Source of the DNA: Pseudomonas cichorii
GTDB taxonomy: Bacteria > Pseudomonadota > Gammaproteobacteria > Pseudomonadales > Pseudomonadaceae
DNA length: 63,413 nt
NCBI RefSeq assembly: GCF_015471405.1
Contig: NZ_BLVZ01000024.1
Coordinates: 1 to 63,413 of the forward strand
Direction of reading: 5' to 3'
The position numbers were made by a program, and so were the translations under genes. A model generated the notes under the pieces. It worked only from the letters and a program-made list of their open reading frames with translations, did not search any database and was not told where the DNA came from. Shown in pieces: positions 18,357 to 27,332 of this stretch (positions are counted from its first letter, which is position 1; the number at the start of each line of letters is the position of its first letter).

Positions 18357-18608
18357 ATGAACAACGTTCTGAAATTCTCTGCTCTGGCTCTGGCCGCAGT
18401 TCTGGCCACCGGTTGCAGCAGCGTCTCCAAAGAAACCGAAGCTCGTCTGACAGCTACCGAAGACGCAGCAGCTCGTTCGCAAGCACGTGCCGACGAAGCC
18501 TATCGCAAGGCTGACGAAGCTCTGGCTGCTGCTCAAAAAGCTCAGCAAACTGCTGACGAAGCCAACGAGCGCGCTCTGCGCATGCTGGACAAAGCTAGCC
18601 GCAAGTAA
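18357..18608 (+). CDS. oprI: Major outer membrane lipoprotein OprI (Lpp-type)
   Basis: 83 residues, exactly the Pseudomonas OprI length. The signal peptide MNNVLKFSALALAAVLATGC ends in a lipobox with the lipidated Cys at 20. The mature part is one long heptad-repeat helix rich in Ala, Glu, Arg and Lys (ARADEAYRKADEALAAAQKA). The C-terminal lysine (ASRK) is the residue that in Lpp family members is linked to peptidoglycan. The true start is the ATG at 18357 with GAAGGGG upstream; an in-frame TTG at 18342 is not used. A strong terminator follows. Codon use is highly biased (GCT, CGT, GAA), as expected for an abundant protein. Confidence 0.97.
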   Translation: MNNVLKFSALALAAVLATGCSSVSKETEARLTATEDAAARSQARADEAYRKADEALAAAQKAQQTADEANERALRMLDKASRK

Positions 18609-18627
18609 TAATCCCTCGGGATTGTTG

Positions 18628-18662
18628 AAAAGGCTGACCCGTTCGCACGGGTCAGCCTTTTT
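18628..18662 (+). terminator. Rho-independent terminator of oprI
   Basis: Stem GGCTGACCCGT / ACGGGTCAGCC with a tetraloop, preceded by A's and followed by TTTTTATT, 20 bases after the oprI stop. Confidence 0.93.
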
Positions 18663-18727
18663 ATTGCCTGCGATTCAGTATGCAGGCCTTGACCAGCCCG
18701 CTCAGGCTGGCCAGGACTCAAGACAGC

Positions 18728-19693
18728 TTATTGAAAGATCACCGGGGCTTCGGCAGCCGCTGGCGCAGTGCCCGGAACCGCGATCTCGACCGGCATGCCA
18801 TCTTCGGCAGCGACCACATCACGCACCAGATCCCAGTTCATGCGCAGGTTGTTGGCCAGATCCTCACGCTTGAGCAAGGCATTGATGACGCCAGTGTGCT
18901 TGTCGACCACTGACGGATTGCCCTGATCGTCCAGCGGAGTGTGGGCTTCCAGATACACCTTGCCGCCACTGATACCGAACTTGTAGGGCTCGCTGATGAT
19001 TCGCACCGTCGTGCCCACCGGCGCCATGTCTGCCAGCTCCAGTACGTTGTTGTTGTACATGCGGAAGCAGCCATGGCTGGTGCGCATGCCGATGCCGAAC
19101 TTCTTGTTCGAGCCATGGATCAGGTAACCGGACATGCCCAGCCCGAACTTGAACGGCCCCAGAGGGTTATCGGGACCGGCAGGCACGACGCTGGGCAGGA
19201 TGTCGCCATCGGCCGCGTGCTCGGCGCGAATCGACGCCGGCGGTGTCCAGGTCGGGTTCGGCGTCTTGGCGATCACCTTGGTCACACCGATCGGCGACCC
19301 CCAGCCTTCGCGCCCCACTCCCAGAGGATAGGTATGTACAACGTTCTGGCCCTTGGGGTAGTAGTACATGCGGTATTCGGCCAGATTGATGACGATACCT
19401 TCACGCGGACCCGGCGGCAGAATGAAGCGGGTCGGCAACACGATATCGGTGCCAGCGCCCGGCAACCATGGATCGACGCCAGGGTTGGCCGCGATCATCT
19501 CCAGATAACCCAGGTCGTACTTTGTGCCGATATCGGCAAAGGTATCCTCGTAGCGAGCCTTGATCACCTGAACCTGCCCGATGATGTCCTCTCCAGGCGC
19601 AGGCAATGGAAACTCCAGTGCATTGACAGAGCTGGCCACACAGAGAGCAGCAAGCGACAGACAGCGGGTAACGGCTGGAATGCGCGACAACAT
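18728..19693 (-). CDS. L,D-transpeptidase (YkuD family) with LysM-like N-terminal domain
   Basis: 321 residues. A signal peptide (to about 25, SSVNA) is followed by a LysM-type segment (YEDTFADIGTKYDLGYLEMIAANPG-like, about 48-75). The YkuD catalytic domain shows HGS at 193-195 and SHGCFRM with nucleophile C209. Such periplasmic enzymes form 3-3 peptidoglycan crosslinks or attach Braun-type lipoprotein to peptidoglycan. Convergence on oprI, which encodes the likely lipoprotein substrate, suggests the latter, but this is inference. The C-terminal tail is Ala/Pro-rich. Confidence 0.9.
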   Translation of the reverse strand: MLSRIPAVTRCLSLAALCVASSVNALEFPLPAPGEDIIGQVQVIKARYEDTFADIGTKYDLGYLEMIAANPGVDPWLPGAGTDIVLPTRFILPPGPREGIVINLAEYRMYYYPKGQNVVHTYPLGVGREGWGSPIGVTKVIAKTPNPTWTPPASIRAEHAADGDILPSVVPAGPDNPLGPFKFGLGMSGYLIHGSNKKFGIGMRTSHGCFRMYNNNVLELADMAPVGTTVRIISEPYKFGISGGKVYLEAHTPLDDQGNPSVVDKHTGVINALLKREDLANNLRMNWDLVRDVVAAEDGMPVEIAVPGTAPAAAEAPVIFQ

Positions 19694-19788
19694 CCGGGGA
19701 AATCCTTCGGCTAAACGGCGAATGGGGAAAGTAATGAAGTGTACACCGGCGCTTACAGAACCGGGAGACAGGCGCAGGACAGAGACAG

Positions 19789-20070
19789 CTACAGTTCAGG
19801 CCAGATCGGATGCATCCCGCGCCGCTGAGCGTCGAGAATCGCCTTGCACAACGGGCACAGCCGCTCATCGGTCAAGGCCTGCTGCTCGACCCCCGACCAG
19901 CGTGGCTGCGCCGGAAGCAAGGTGCCGCACAAGGTACGATCGATGGAGCCGCCCAGCTCCAGCTGTCGCGCAATCAGATGCACCCTGACTTCCTGGCACG
20001 CGAACAGATCGAGCTGTTCATCGGGCTCGATCATTTGATAGGCATATAGGGACCAGGCGGGACGCGGCAT
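19789..20070 (-). CDS. Conserved small protein with cysteine pairs (unknown)
   Basis: 93 residues, no signal peptide. The N-terminal half reads SLYAYQMIEPDEQLDLFACQEVRVHLIARQLELGG-like and is acidic. Three further cysteines occur in TLCGTLLP and RLCPLCKAIL, giving a possible C-x2-C metal knuckle with an additional upstream Cys. I do not recognise the family. It sits between the L,D-transpeptidase and tesA on the same strand, with short gaps, and may be co-transcribed with tesA. Confidence 0.65.
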   Translation of the reverse strand: MPRPAWSLYAYQMIEPDEQLDLFACQEVRVHLIARQLELGGSIDRTLCGTLLPAQPRWSGVEQQALTDERLCPLCKAILDAQRRGMHPIWPEL

Positions 20071-20126
20071 GGGGGGCTCCAGATAGGGGGCGCCACATTA
20101 GCCGAAAGACCCCGCCTAGAAAAGCC

Positions 20127-20732
20127 TCAAAGCAGCGGTTTCAGGCTCGGCCAGACATTATCAAGCAGCATGGGTTGTGCCTTGGCGTTGGGGTGAAGCC
20201 CATCGTCCTGCATCAGCGCAGCCACACCGCCTACACCTTCAAGCATGAAAGGCACCAACGGGATGTCGGTTTCCTGGGCAACCTTGGGGTACACCTCGGC
20301 AAAGGCCGTGGTGTAACGAGGGCCGTAATTGGGCGGTATCCTCATCCCCAGAAGCAGCACCTTGGCACCGGCCCCCTTGGACTGCTGAACCATGCTCGTA
20401 AGGTTTTGTTGCAATTGGGCTGGCAGTTGCCCGCGCAGCCCGTCGTTGCCGCCCAATTCGAGAATAACCAGCTCGGGCTTATGCTCTGCAAGCAGCGTAG
20501 GCAGCCGCGCCAGGCCTCCGGCACTGGTGTCGCCACTGATCGACGCATTGACGACTTTATCGGTGTGTCCCTCGCTGCGCATGCGCTGCTCGAGCAGGCT
20601 GACCCAGCCGACACGGGTATCCAGGCCGAAAGCCGCGCTGATACTATCTCCAACGATCAATACCGTGCCCGCCACTGCCCCTTGTGACAGCAGCAACAAA
20701 CCCAGGCCAGCACTTAAAAACCACGCACGCAT
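20127..20732 (-). CDS. tesA: Periplasmic arylesterase / acyl-CoA thioesterase I (TesA)
   Basis: 201 residues from the ATG ending at 20732, giving a clean signal peptide (MRAWFLSAGLGLLLLSQGAVA). An earlier ATG at 20744 overlaps the start of the divergent ybbA. This is an SGNH hydrolase: block I GDSIS with nucleophile S30, block III GGND, and block V DGLHP with the catalytic Asp and His. It acts in the periplasm on short acyl esters and lysophospholipids. Its divergent pairing with ybbA-ybbP is common in Gammaproteobacteria and suggests a linked role. Confidence 0.93.
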   Translation of the reverse strand: MRAWFLSAGLGLLLLSQGAVAGTVLIVGDSISAAFGLDTRVGWVSLLEQRMRSEGHTDKVVNASISGDTSAGGLARLPTLLAEHKPELVILELGGNDGLRGQLPAQLQQNLTSMVQQSKGAGAKVLLLGMRIPPNYGPRYTTAFAEVYPKVAQETDIPLVPFMLEGVGGVAALMQDDGLHPNAKAQPMLLDNVWPSLKPLL

Positions 20733-20742
20733 CGGACTCTCC

Positions 20743-21426
20743 ATGAGTGAAAGTATTCTCAGTGCTCAAAGCCTCAGTAAAGTGGTCCCCAGCACCGAAG
20801 GTGACCTGACTATCCTGCACGAACTCTCTCTGGAACTAAACAAGGGAGATACGCTGGCCATCGTTGGTTCCTCAGGTTCCGGCAAATCGACGCTTCTGGG
20901 CCTGCTGGCCGGGCTGGATCTTCCCAGTGCCGGTGCCGTGACCCTTTCGGGACGCAACCTGAGCCAGCTGGATGAAGATCAGCGCGCCAGGGTTCGTGCC
21001 GAACACGTCGGCTTCGTCTTCCAGTCGTTCCAGTTGCTCGACAGCCTCAACGCCCTTGAAAACGTCATGCTGCCCATGGAGCTGGAAGGCCGGAAGGATG
21101 CTCGCGAAAAAGCGCGCAGCCTGCTGGAGCGTGTCGGACTGGGCAAACGCCTGACCCATACGCCGCGCCAGTTGTCCGGTGGTGAACAGCAACGGGTCGC
21201 GATTGCCCGCGCCTTCGCTGCCGATCCGGATGTGCTGTTCGCCGACGAACCGACCGGCAACCTGGACAGCCACACCGGCGAGCGCATCAGCGATCTGTTG
21301 TTCGAGTTGAACAAGGAGCGCAATACGACGCTGGTACTGGTCACCCATGATGAGCGCCTGGCCCATCGTTGCCGACGCCTGATCCGTCTTGAAGGTGGGC
21401 GTCTGGTCGCCCCTCTGGAGCCTTGA
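20743..21426 (+). CDS. ybbA: ABC transporter ATPase YbbA
   Basis: 227 residues, LolD/MacB-type ATPase. Walker A GSSGSGKST at 42-50, Q-loop VFQSFQLLDSLNALEN, signature LSGGEQQR, Walker B VLFADEPTGNLDS and the switch histidine in LVTHD are all intact. The start ATG lies 10 bases from the tesA start on the opposite strand, and any earlier start would run through tesA. The stop overlaps the next gene's ATG by one base (TGATG), so translation is coupled. Works with the FtsX-type permease that follows; substrate not proven. Confidence 0.93.
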   Translation: MSESILSAQSLSKVVPSTEGDLTILHELSLELNKGDTLAIVGSSGSGKSTLLGLLAGLDLPSAGAVTLSGRNLSQLDEDQRARVRAEHVGFVFQSFQLLDSLNALENVMLPMELEGRKDAREKARSLLERVGLGKRLTHTPRQLSGGEQQRVAIARAFAADPDVLFADEPTGNLDSHTGERISDLLFELNKERNTTLVLVTHDERLAHRCRRLIRLEGGRLVAPLEP

Positions 21427-23933
21427 TGGCACGCCTGCCCTTTGTTCGCCTGCTCAGCCTTGCTGCCCGACAACTGCTGCGCGATGCCCGCGCCGGCGAG
21501 TTGCGGGTGTTGTTCTTCGCGCTGCTGGTCGCTGTAGCCGCCAGCACCGCCATCGGCTACTTCGGCGCACGCCTCAATGGCGCCATGATGCTGCGGGCTA
21601 CAGAGTTTCTCGGGGCCGACCTGATCCTCGAAGGCTCAAGCCCTGCCCGCCCGGAACAGATAGAAGCGGGCGAGCAGCTCAAGCTCGACCACGCGAAAAT
21701 CGTGCTGTTCTCCAGCGTAATCGCTACCGATAGTGGTATTCAGCTCTCCAGCATCAAGGCAGTGGATGACGTCTACCCGCTGCGTGGCGACCTGAAAAGC
21801 GCTCCCGACCTCTACCAGCCTGAACAGATCGGTAACGGTCCCGAACCGGGAGAAGCCTGGGCCGAGGCACGACTGCTGCCGGCGGTAAACCTGAAGATCG
21901 GCGACAACATCGATGTCGGCTCCAAGACCTTGAAGCTGACCCGCATCCTCACCTACGAGCCTGATCGCGCCGGCAACTTCTACAGCCTGACGCCACGGGT
22001 GATGATCAACCTGCAAGACCTTGCCGCCACCGGTGTCGTGCAACCGGGCAGCCGGGTCGAGTACCGGGAAATGTGGAGCGGGCCTCCCGAGGTTCTGGCG
22101 GCCTATCGCAAAGCCATAGAGCCAGGCCTTGAACCTCATCAGGAAATCAAGGACGCCCGGGACGGCAGCCAGCAGATCGGCGGCGCACTGGGCAAGGCCG
22201 AGCGTTACCTGAATATGGCGAGTCTGGTGGCCGTACTGCTGGCCGGTGTCGCGGTTGCACTCTCGGCATCGCGCTTCGCCGCCCGACGCTTCGACTCCAG
22301 TGCGCTGTTGCGTTGCCTGGGCCTGTCCCGTGGCGAAACCATGACCCTGTTCAGCCTGCAACTGGCGATCATCGGCCTGCTGGCCAGTTTGAGTGGAGCC
22401 TTGCTGGGCTGGCTGGCGCAACTGGGCCTGTTTGCCCTGCTGCAAAACCTCTTGCCGGCCACCGTACCCGCTGGCGGTCTGCTGCCCGCCGTTGCCGGGA
22501 TCGGTACCGGTCTGGTCGCATTGGCCGGCTTCGCTCTGCCGCCGCTGGCAGCCTTGGGCCGCGTACCGCCATTGCGCGTATTGCGCCGGGACATGCTGCC
22601 GATTCCGGCCAGTTCCTGGCTGGTCTACGGCGCGGCCTTGCTGGCGCTTGGTCTGATCATGTGGCGTCTGAGCCTGGATCTGGTCCTGACCTTCGCCCTG
22701 CTGGGTGGCGGCATCGTGGCCGCGCTGGTGCTGGGCAGCCTGTTGCTGCTGGCGCTCAAGAGCCTGCGTCGCCTGCTTTCCGGTGCCTCGCTGCCATGGC
22801 GGCTGGGGCTGGGCCAGTTGCTGCGCTATCCATTGGCCGCAGCCGGTCAGTCGCTGGCATTCGGGCTGATCCTGTTGTCCATGGGGCTGATAGCCCTGTT
22901 GCGCGGTGAATTGCTCGACACCTGGCAGAACCAGTTGCCCAAGGACGCACCGAACTATTTCGTGCTCAACGTCCTGCCTTCCGAGAAAGAAAACTTCGCC
23001 CAGACCCTGAGCCGCCTGTCGACCCACTCTGCCCCGCTCTACCCTGTGGTGCCGGGCCGTCTGGTGAACATCAACGGCGAACCGGTCGGCAACTTCGTGA
23101 CCAAGGACTCACGCGGCGAAAATGCGACCCGCCGCGATCTGAGCCTGACCTGGGCGGCCAATATGCCCGAAGGCAACAGGCTGACTGCCGGTAACTGGTG
23201 GGCACCTGCCACTGCTGCTGACGCCAAGCCTGGAGTCTCGGTGGAAGCCAAGCTGGCAGACAGCCTTGGAATCAAGCTGGGGGACAACCTGAGCTTCATC
23301 GTCGGCGGCCTGACTCGCGAAGCCGTGGTCACCAGCCTGCGGGACGTGAATTGGGATACCTTCCAGCCCAACTTCTTCATGATCTTCCAGCCCGGCACCC
23401 TCACCGACCTGCCGACCACTTACCTGACCAGCTTCTATCTGCCGCCCGGCCAGGACAAGCAGATCGTCGAGCTTTCCCGTGCCTACCCGGCCATCAGCAT
23501 CCTGGGCGTGGAAGCCCTGCTGGCTCAGGTGCGCAGCATCCTCGATCAAGTGACCCTGGCGGTGCAGTTCGTGCTGCTGTTCGTGCTGGCAGCCGGCATT
23601 GCCGTGCTGTTCTCGGGCTTGCAGGCGACTCTTGATGAGCGTATCCGCCAAGGTGCCTTGCTGCGCGCCCTGGGGGCCGAGCGCAAGCTGCTGATCAAGT
23701 CTCGCCGCATCGAGTTCGGCCTGCTTGGCGCAGCCAGTGGCCTGCTGGCCGCGCTGGGCTGCGAACTGGTCAGTCTGGTCCTGTACCGCTACGCCTTCGA
23801 TCTGGCCTGGCAACCGCATCCATGGCTGTTGTTGCTGCCACTGATCGGTGCCCTGCTGGTGGGCGGCGCCGGTGTGTTCGGTACACGTCGCGCCTTGAAT
23901 GCCAGCCCGCTGACGGTGCTGCGCGAGGGTTGA
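21426..23933 (+). CDS. ybbP: FtsX-like ABC permease YbbP
   Basis: 835 residues. A first membrane helix near residues 15-45 is followed by a large periplasmic region, a block of several helices in the middle (about 260-520, very Leu/Ala-rich), a second periplasmic region (LNVLPSEKENFAQTL-like), and three final helices (about 700-830). This duplicated FtsX layout is that of YbbP. The ATG overlaps the ybbA stop. It probably forms the membrane part of a mechanotransmission-type transporter with YbbA and perhaps TesA; the cargo is unknown. Confidence 0.9.
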   Translation: MARLPFVRLLSLAARQLLRDARAGELRVLFFALLVAVAASTAIGYFGARLNGAMMLRATEFLGADLILEGSSPARPEQIEAGEQLKLDHAKIVLFSSVIATDSGIQLSSIKAVDDVYPLRGDLKSAPDLYQPEQIGNGPEPGEAWAEARLLPAVNLKIGDNIDVGSKTLKLTRILTYEPDRAGNFYSLTPRVMINLQDLAATGVVQPGSRVEYREMWSGPPEVLAAYRKAIEPGLEPHQEIKDARDGSQQIGGALGKAERYLNMASLVAVLLAGVAVALSASRFAARRFDSSALLRCLGLSRGETMTLFSLQLAIIGLLASLSGALLGWLAQLGLFALLQNLLPATVPAGGLLPAVAGIGTGLVALAGFALPPLAALGRVPPLRVLRRDMLPIPASSWLVYGAALLALGLIMWRLSLDLVLTFALLGGGIVAALVLGSLLLLALKSLRRLLSGASLPWRLGLGQLLRYPLAAAGQSLAFGLILLSMGLIALLRGELLDTWQNQLPKDAPNYFVLNVLPSEKENFAQTLSRLSTHSAPLYPVVPGRLVNINGEPVGNFVTKDSRGENATRRDLSLTWAANMPEGNRLTAGNWWAPATAADAKPGVSVEAKLADSLGIKLGDNLSFIVGGLTREAVVTSLRDVNWDTFQPNFFMIFQPGTLTDLPTTYLTSFYLPPGQDKQIVELSRAYPAISILGVEALLAQVRSILDQVTLAVQFVLLFVLAAGIAVLFSGLQATLDERIRQGALLRALGAERKLLIKSRRIEFGLLGAASGLLAALGCELVSLVLYRYAFDLAWQPHPWLLLLPLIGALLVGGAGVFGTRRALNASPLTVLREG

Positions 23934-23937
23934 GCCT

Positions 23938-23992
23938 TTCGCGACTGAATTCGCTCCTACACAATCTGCGTAGGAGCGAATTTATTCGCGAA
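23938..23992. repeat. REP inverted pair between ybbP and greB
   Basis: Arms TTCGCGACTGAATTCGCTCC and GGAGCGAATTTATTCGCGAA with a nine-base spacer. It fills almost the whole gap between the convergent ybbP and greB stops and may terminate both. Confidence 0.9.
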
Positions 23993-23994
23993 CA

Positions 23995-24468
23995 TTATTG
24001 GCCGTAAAAAATCTCATTGATCCACCACAACACCTCTCCGCCAGGTGTCTGCACCACCGCCTCGTCGCCCACTTCCTTTTTCAGCAGCGCACGGGCCATG
24101 GGTGAGTCGATGGAGATGTAGTCGTTGCGACCGTAGATCTCGTCATACCCCACGATCCTGAATTTCTTGATCTCTCCCGCCTCGTTTTCAATCTCGACCC
24201 AGGCCCCGAAAAAGACTTTGCCTTCCTGCTCGGGGGAATAGGCGACGACACGCACATCTTCAAGCCGCTTGCGAAGGTAGCGAACCCTGCGATCAATCTC
24301 GCGGAGCAGTTTCTTGTTGTACTGGTAGTCGGCATTTTCACTGCGATCCCCCAACGACGCCGCCCAGGTGACTTTGCGGGTGGTATCGGGACGCTTTTCT
24401 CGCCACAGGTAATCCAGCTCCTTTTTCAGAGCCTCATGACCTTCCGTTGTAATGATGTTTGTAGGCAA
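23995..24468 (-). CDS. greB: Transcription elongation factor GreB
   Basis: 157 residues if started at the TTG ending at 24468 (LPTNIITTEGHEAL), which matches the usual GreB N-terminus and length. The open frame continues to an ATG at 24546, but the extra 26 residues are not GreB-like. GreB rescues backtracked RNA polymerase by stimulating transcript cleavage through its coiled coil. The coiled coil is seen with LGDRSENADYQYNKKLLREIDRRVRYLRKRL-like residues, including the tip acidic pair. The C-terminal domain IDSPMARALL is also typical. GreA is less likely because of the YGRNDYISIDSP segment. Confidence 0.9.
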   Translation of the reverse strand: MPTNIITTEGHEALKKELDYLWREKRPDTTRKVTWAASLGDRSENADYQYNKKLLREIDRRVRYLRKRLEDVRVVAYSPEQEGKVFFGAWVEIENEAGEIKKFRIVGYDEIYGRNDYISIDSPMARALLKKEVGDEAVVQTPGGEVLWWINEIFYGQ

Positions 24469-24570
24469 AAGAGGAATCTCGCAGGCAGTGTTTGCAGCGG
24501 GGGTAGGGAAACAGAGGGGGATGATAGTAGAAGTTGCAGGCTGCAAGCTGCAAGCAAGAGCAGGAAGGAG

Positions 24571-24604
24571 CAGGCCTTTCAGTATCTGGTGACTGAAAGG
24601 CCTG
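24571..24604 (-). terminator. Hairpin downstream of chemoreceptor gene
   Basis: Perfect 12-bp inverted repeat CAGGCCTTTCAG / CTGAAAGGCCTG with a ten-base loop, seven bases past the chemoreceptor stop. No clear T-run on the minus strand, so termination is tentative. Confidence 0.55.
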
Positions 24605-24610
24605 TGAAGC

Positions 24611-26644
24611 TTACCTGGCGAACTGGAAGCGGCCGACCACGGTGCGCAGTTCGCTGGCCAGTGATGACAGTTCGTCCGCCGTCACGGCGTTATCGTTCAC
24701 ACCGTCCATGACCACCAGACTGCTGTTGCGTATGCCTATGACGTTACGGTTGATGTCCTCAGAAACCGAGTGCTGTTGTATGGCTGCACTGGCGATCTGG
24801 GTATTCATGCCAACGATTCCGTCCACGGCTTCGTTGATCTGTTTAAGGGTGCCTGAAGCCTGCTCAGAAGCATCGAGACAGGCATGCGCACGGTCCTGAC
24901 CGGCTTTCATCTGCTGCACGGCTTCGTCGGTAGCGCCTTGCAGTTGCTGAATGATGCGGCGGATTTCCTCGGTGGAGTTCTGTGTGCGTGAAGCCAGAGT
25001 GCGCACTTCGTCTGCCACCACGGCAAAGCCTCGGCCCTGCTCACCTGCTCGCGCCGCTTCAATGGCCGCGTTCAGGGCCAGCAGGTTGGTCTGGTCAGCG
25101 ATGGTGCGAATCACTTCGATCACGCCGCCGATTTCCATGCTGTGGGTGGCCAGGGCTTCGACTTTTTGCCCGCTGATTTGCACTTCATTGACCAGTGCTT
25201 CGATGGTTGCACGGGTTTCACCCATGACTTGCAGGCCTTTGGCCGAAGCATTACTGGCTGCTTCGGCGGCACTGGCAGCACCTTCGGTGTTGTGCGCCAC
25301 GTCGGCCACGCTGGTGGTCATTTCGTTGATCGCCGTGGCGACCTGCTCCGTCTCGGCCTGCTGGGCATCCATGGATTGCTTGGCCTGGCTGATCGAGCGC
25401 TCCAGACGTTGCGCGGACTCGGAGACGGAATGCGAACTGCGCTCGACCTGGCTCAACGAATGGGAGAACGCTTCGACCATGCTGTTCAGGCCTGTGCCGA
25501 CATCCCCGATCTCGTCACGACTGCCAACCTGCACCCGTGCGCTCAGGTCGCCTTGAGCAATGCGTGCAGTCACGCTGAGCAGTTCTTCCACGGCGCTGCG
25601 CAACGCATTGTAGATGCCTGCAAAGGCATACAGCAGCAAGACACCGAGAGCGACGAACAAGCCGATAAAGAACAGACGCTCATTGTTACGGTCATGAAGG
25701 CGCGTTGCGAGCTGGCCCTGCAACGAAGCCTGCATCTGCTCCTGAGCCTTGTAGAACTGCGCGACCACGGCATTGCCACGCTCGCCCAGAGTATTGGCGC
25801 TTGCGTTCGGGCTCTTGCTCGGGTCCAGGTAGTCCATGAGGTCGCGATTCAGGTTTTCCAGATCAGTAAAGGCCACGGTGACGGGTTGCTCCACCACATC
25901 GGCAAGTTCCGGCTCCTCACGACGCAGCAGACGCAGGCTCTGCTGCAACTCCTGACGGATCTGGGCTTCCTGCTTCATCAGGTTCAAGGCAAAGGCACGA
26001 GTGGTTTCGTCAACCTGACGGTCAACGCTGAAACCGTTGGCCAGACCACGAATCTGCCCGACCACGTTGATTTGCCGCGGCAGTCGCAACGTGCTCAGGT
26101 CGATCAGGAACAGCGAGCCATAGTCTTCATCCAGAATCATTCCCGAGGTGGCCGAGATGTAATAGATGAAGCCCAGCACGTTGGTCAGTTGATCGTTCCA
26201 GGCGCTGAAAATAGCCAATGGTTCCGCGCCGGGGGCCTTGGCGCGCTCTATCAGTTCACGGGTGTCGGCACGCAGTTTCTGCACCCGACCGGCTGTTTCC
26301 AGTTGCTGGCCGACCTTGGCATCCAGAGTTGCCAGGTCGTTGAACGCTTGCTCAAGCTTCTCGGCATTGCGAGCGACATCGGCTTTGGCGCTTTCATTGC
26401 CACTGAGCATGCTGTGGGTCAGCGCACGTTGCATCATGGACATTCGCAACACGGGGGTAACATCCAGCAGGTAATGCTGGCCCACTTGTTCATGACTCAA
26501 GGTATCGATGCTGGTGTTGAGTGTCTGCATGACTCGGGTACCGAGAAAAAGCAGAGGTATGAGGACAATAATTCCCAGGATAAAAAACTTCATGGGAAAA
26601 CGGACTCGGTTTGTTACGTAAACGGCAGGAGTCAAAATATTCAT
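24611..26644 (-). CDS. Methyl-accepting chemotaxis protein
   Basis: 677 residues from the ATG ending at 26644; a GTG at 26659 would add five residues. TM1 is about residues 19-36, followed by a long helical periplasmic sensor (about 37-325) of the four-helix type with nitrate-sensing/HBM-like character (LSMMQRALTHSML-like helices). TM2 is about 326-347, then HAMP, and a full MCP signalling domain with the hairpin tip IADQTNLLALNAAIEAARAGEQGRGFAVVADEVR. No C-terminal NWEFW-like pentapeptide, so methylation enzymes must dock otherwise. Ligand unknown. Monocistronic. Confidence 0.9.
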   Translation of the reverse strand: MNILTPAVYVTNRVRFPMKFFILGIIVLIPLLFLGTRVMQTLNTSIDTLSHEQVGQHYLLDVTPVLRMSMMQRALTHSMLSGNESAKADVARNAEKLEQAFNDLATLDAKVGQQLETAGRVQKLRADTRELIERAKAPGAEPLAIFSAWNDQLTNVLGFIYYISATSGMILDEDYGSLFLIDLSTLRLPRQINVVGQIRGLANGFSVDRQVDETTRAFALNLMKQEAQIRQELQQSLRLLRREEPELADVVEQPVTVAFTDLENLNRDLMDYLDPSKSPNASANTLGERGNAVVAQFYKAQEQMQASLQGQLATRLHDRNNERLFFIGLFVALGVLLLYAFAGIYNALRSAVEELLSVTARIAQGDLSARVQVGSRDEIGDVGTGLNSMVEAFSHSLSQVERSSHSVSESAQRLERSISQAKQSMDAQQAETEQVATAINEMTTSVADVAHNTEGAASAAEAASNASAKGLQVMGETRATIEALVNEVQISGQKVEALATHSMEIGGVIEVIRTIADQTNLLALNAAIEAARAGEQGRGFAVVADEVRTLASRTQNSTEEIRRIIQQLQGATDEAVQQMKAGQDRAHACLDASEQASGTLKQINEAVDGIVGMNTQIASAAIQQHSVSEDINRNVIGIRNSSLVVMDGVNDNAVTADELSSLASELRTVVGRFQFAR

Positions 26645-27020
26645 CGGGTTCTCGTCCACTAAATTATTAGCGACAACCGTTCAGCGCCCTCTTGAGACGA
26701 TCCCTTTCTCGTTTATGTTGAATTATTTATTCGAAAAATCGGTACGTCAGGCTTTGTACGAAAAGTCGGTGAGCTGCAATAGACAATGCAAAGACAGGCA
26801 ATGAGTGGCCGGAGTCACGCTCTGGTTCCCGCGCACCAAAGCGTTGTAGGGGATTTACAGTGCAGAACCAGACTGAAACGCCTTATACCGTAGAAGCGAA
26901 TTTATTCGCGAGACGTTATTGATGGAGATAAATTTGCTTTGGATATACGTGCGTCTCGCGAATTGATTCGCTCCTACCCGGTAATTCCATTTAATTGATG
27001 AGCAAGTGGCCCGGTTTGTA
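26645..27020. other. Intergenic region with chemoreceptor upstream DNA and a REP composite
   Basis: 376 bases without a gene. The left part (26645-26880) must contain the chemoreceptor promoter; I could not fit a convincing FliA-type site. The right part is mostly the 88-bp REP composite at 26890-26977. Confidence 0.6.
26890..26977. repeat. REP composite element, 88 bp, long-spacer type
   Basis: Arms GTAGAAGCGAATTTATTCGC (26890-) and GCGAATTGATTCGCTCCTAC (-26977) extend by GAGAC / GTCTC. The 38-base spacer aligns with that of the element at 40031-40118 (both have GACG..ATT, then CTTTGGAT). Both elements are 88 bases long. Confidence 0.85.
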
Positions 27021-27332
27021 TTAACCCAGTGTAATCAGGCCCTGTCGGGCAATCCGTGTCAGATCATGAATCATCTGTTCGACATTGCCGGCATCCGGTG
27101 TCTGGATCACGGCCAGGTCGAACTGGTCATTGGCGTAATGAGCCAGCGATTGGGTCGTATCGGCAAATTGAATAAGAAAGGCACAGGAGCCGCCGCGACG
27201 TCGAGGCCAGCCATCCAGATAACGCAATAACGTCGGCTGATGCGAACCACCCAGCAGGATTTTCGGATTCTTGCGGGACAGCACGGTAGTGATCGGGGAC
27301 AGGCGAGCGAGGGGGCGCAGGTTGTTCATGGT
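27021..27332 (-). CDS. Small uncharacterised protein, possibly a truncated DUF6231-like gene
   Basis: 103 residues from an internal ATG (MNNLRPLARLSPITTVLSR); an open frame extends upstream to 27470 with Arg-rich residues that look non-coding. The middle (ILLGGSHQP) and end (FDLAVIQTPDAGNVEQMIHDLTRIARQGLITLG-like) recall methyltransferase-fold DUF6231 proteins, which are usually about 160 residues. This copy stops early, just before a REP element. Either a divergent short member or a decayed copy. Recognition is weak. Confidence 0.5.
   Translation of the reverse strand, partial: TMNNLRPLARLSPITTVLSRKNPKILLGGSHQPTLLRYLDGWPRRRGGSCAFLIQFADTTQSLAHYANDQFDLAVIQTPDAGNVEQMIHDLTRIARQGLITLG

Noticed and set aside
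21636..23027. 463-codon open frame antisense to ybbP
   Set aside because: The plus-strand frame has clear FtsX-permease features; the antisense reading is Gln/Arg-rich and is a product of high-GC codon bias.
25142..26662. 506-codon open frame antisense to the chemoreceptor
   Set aside because: It mirrors the chemoreceptor gene, shows no domain and has no own signals.
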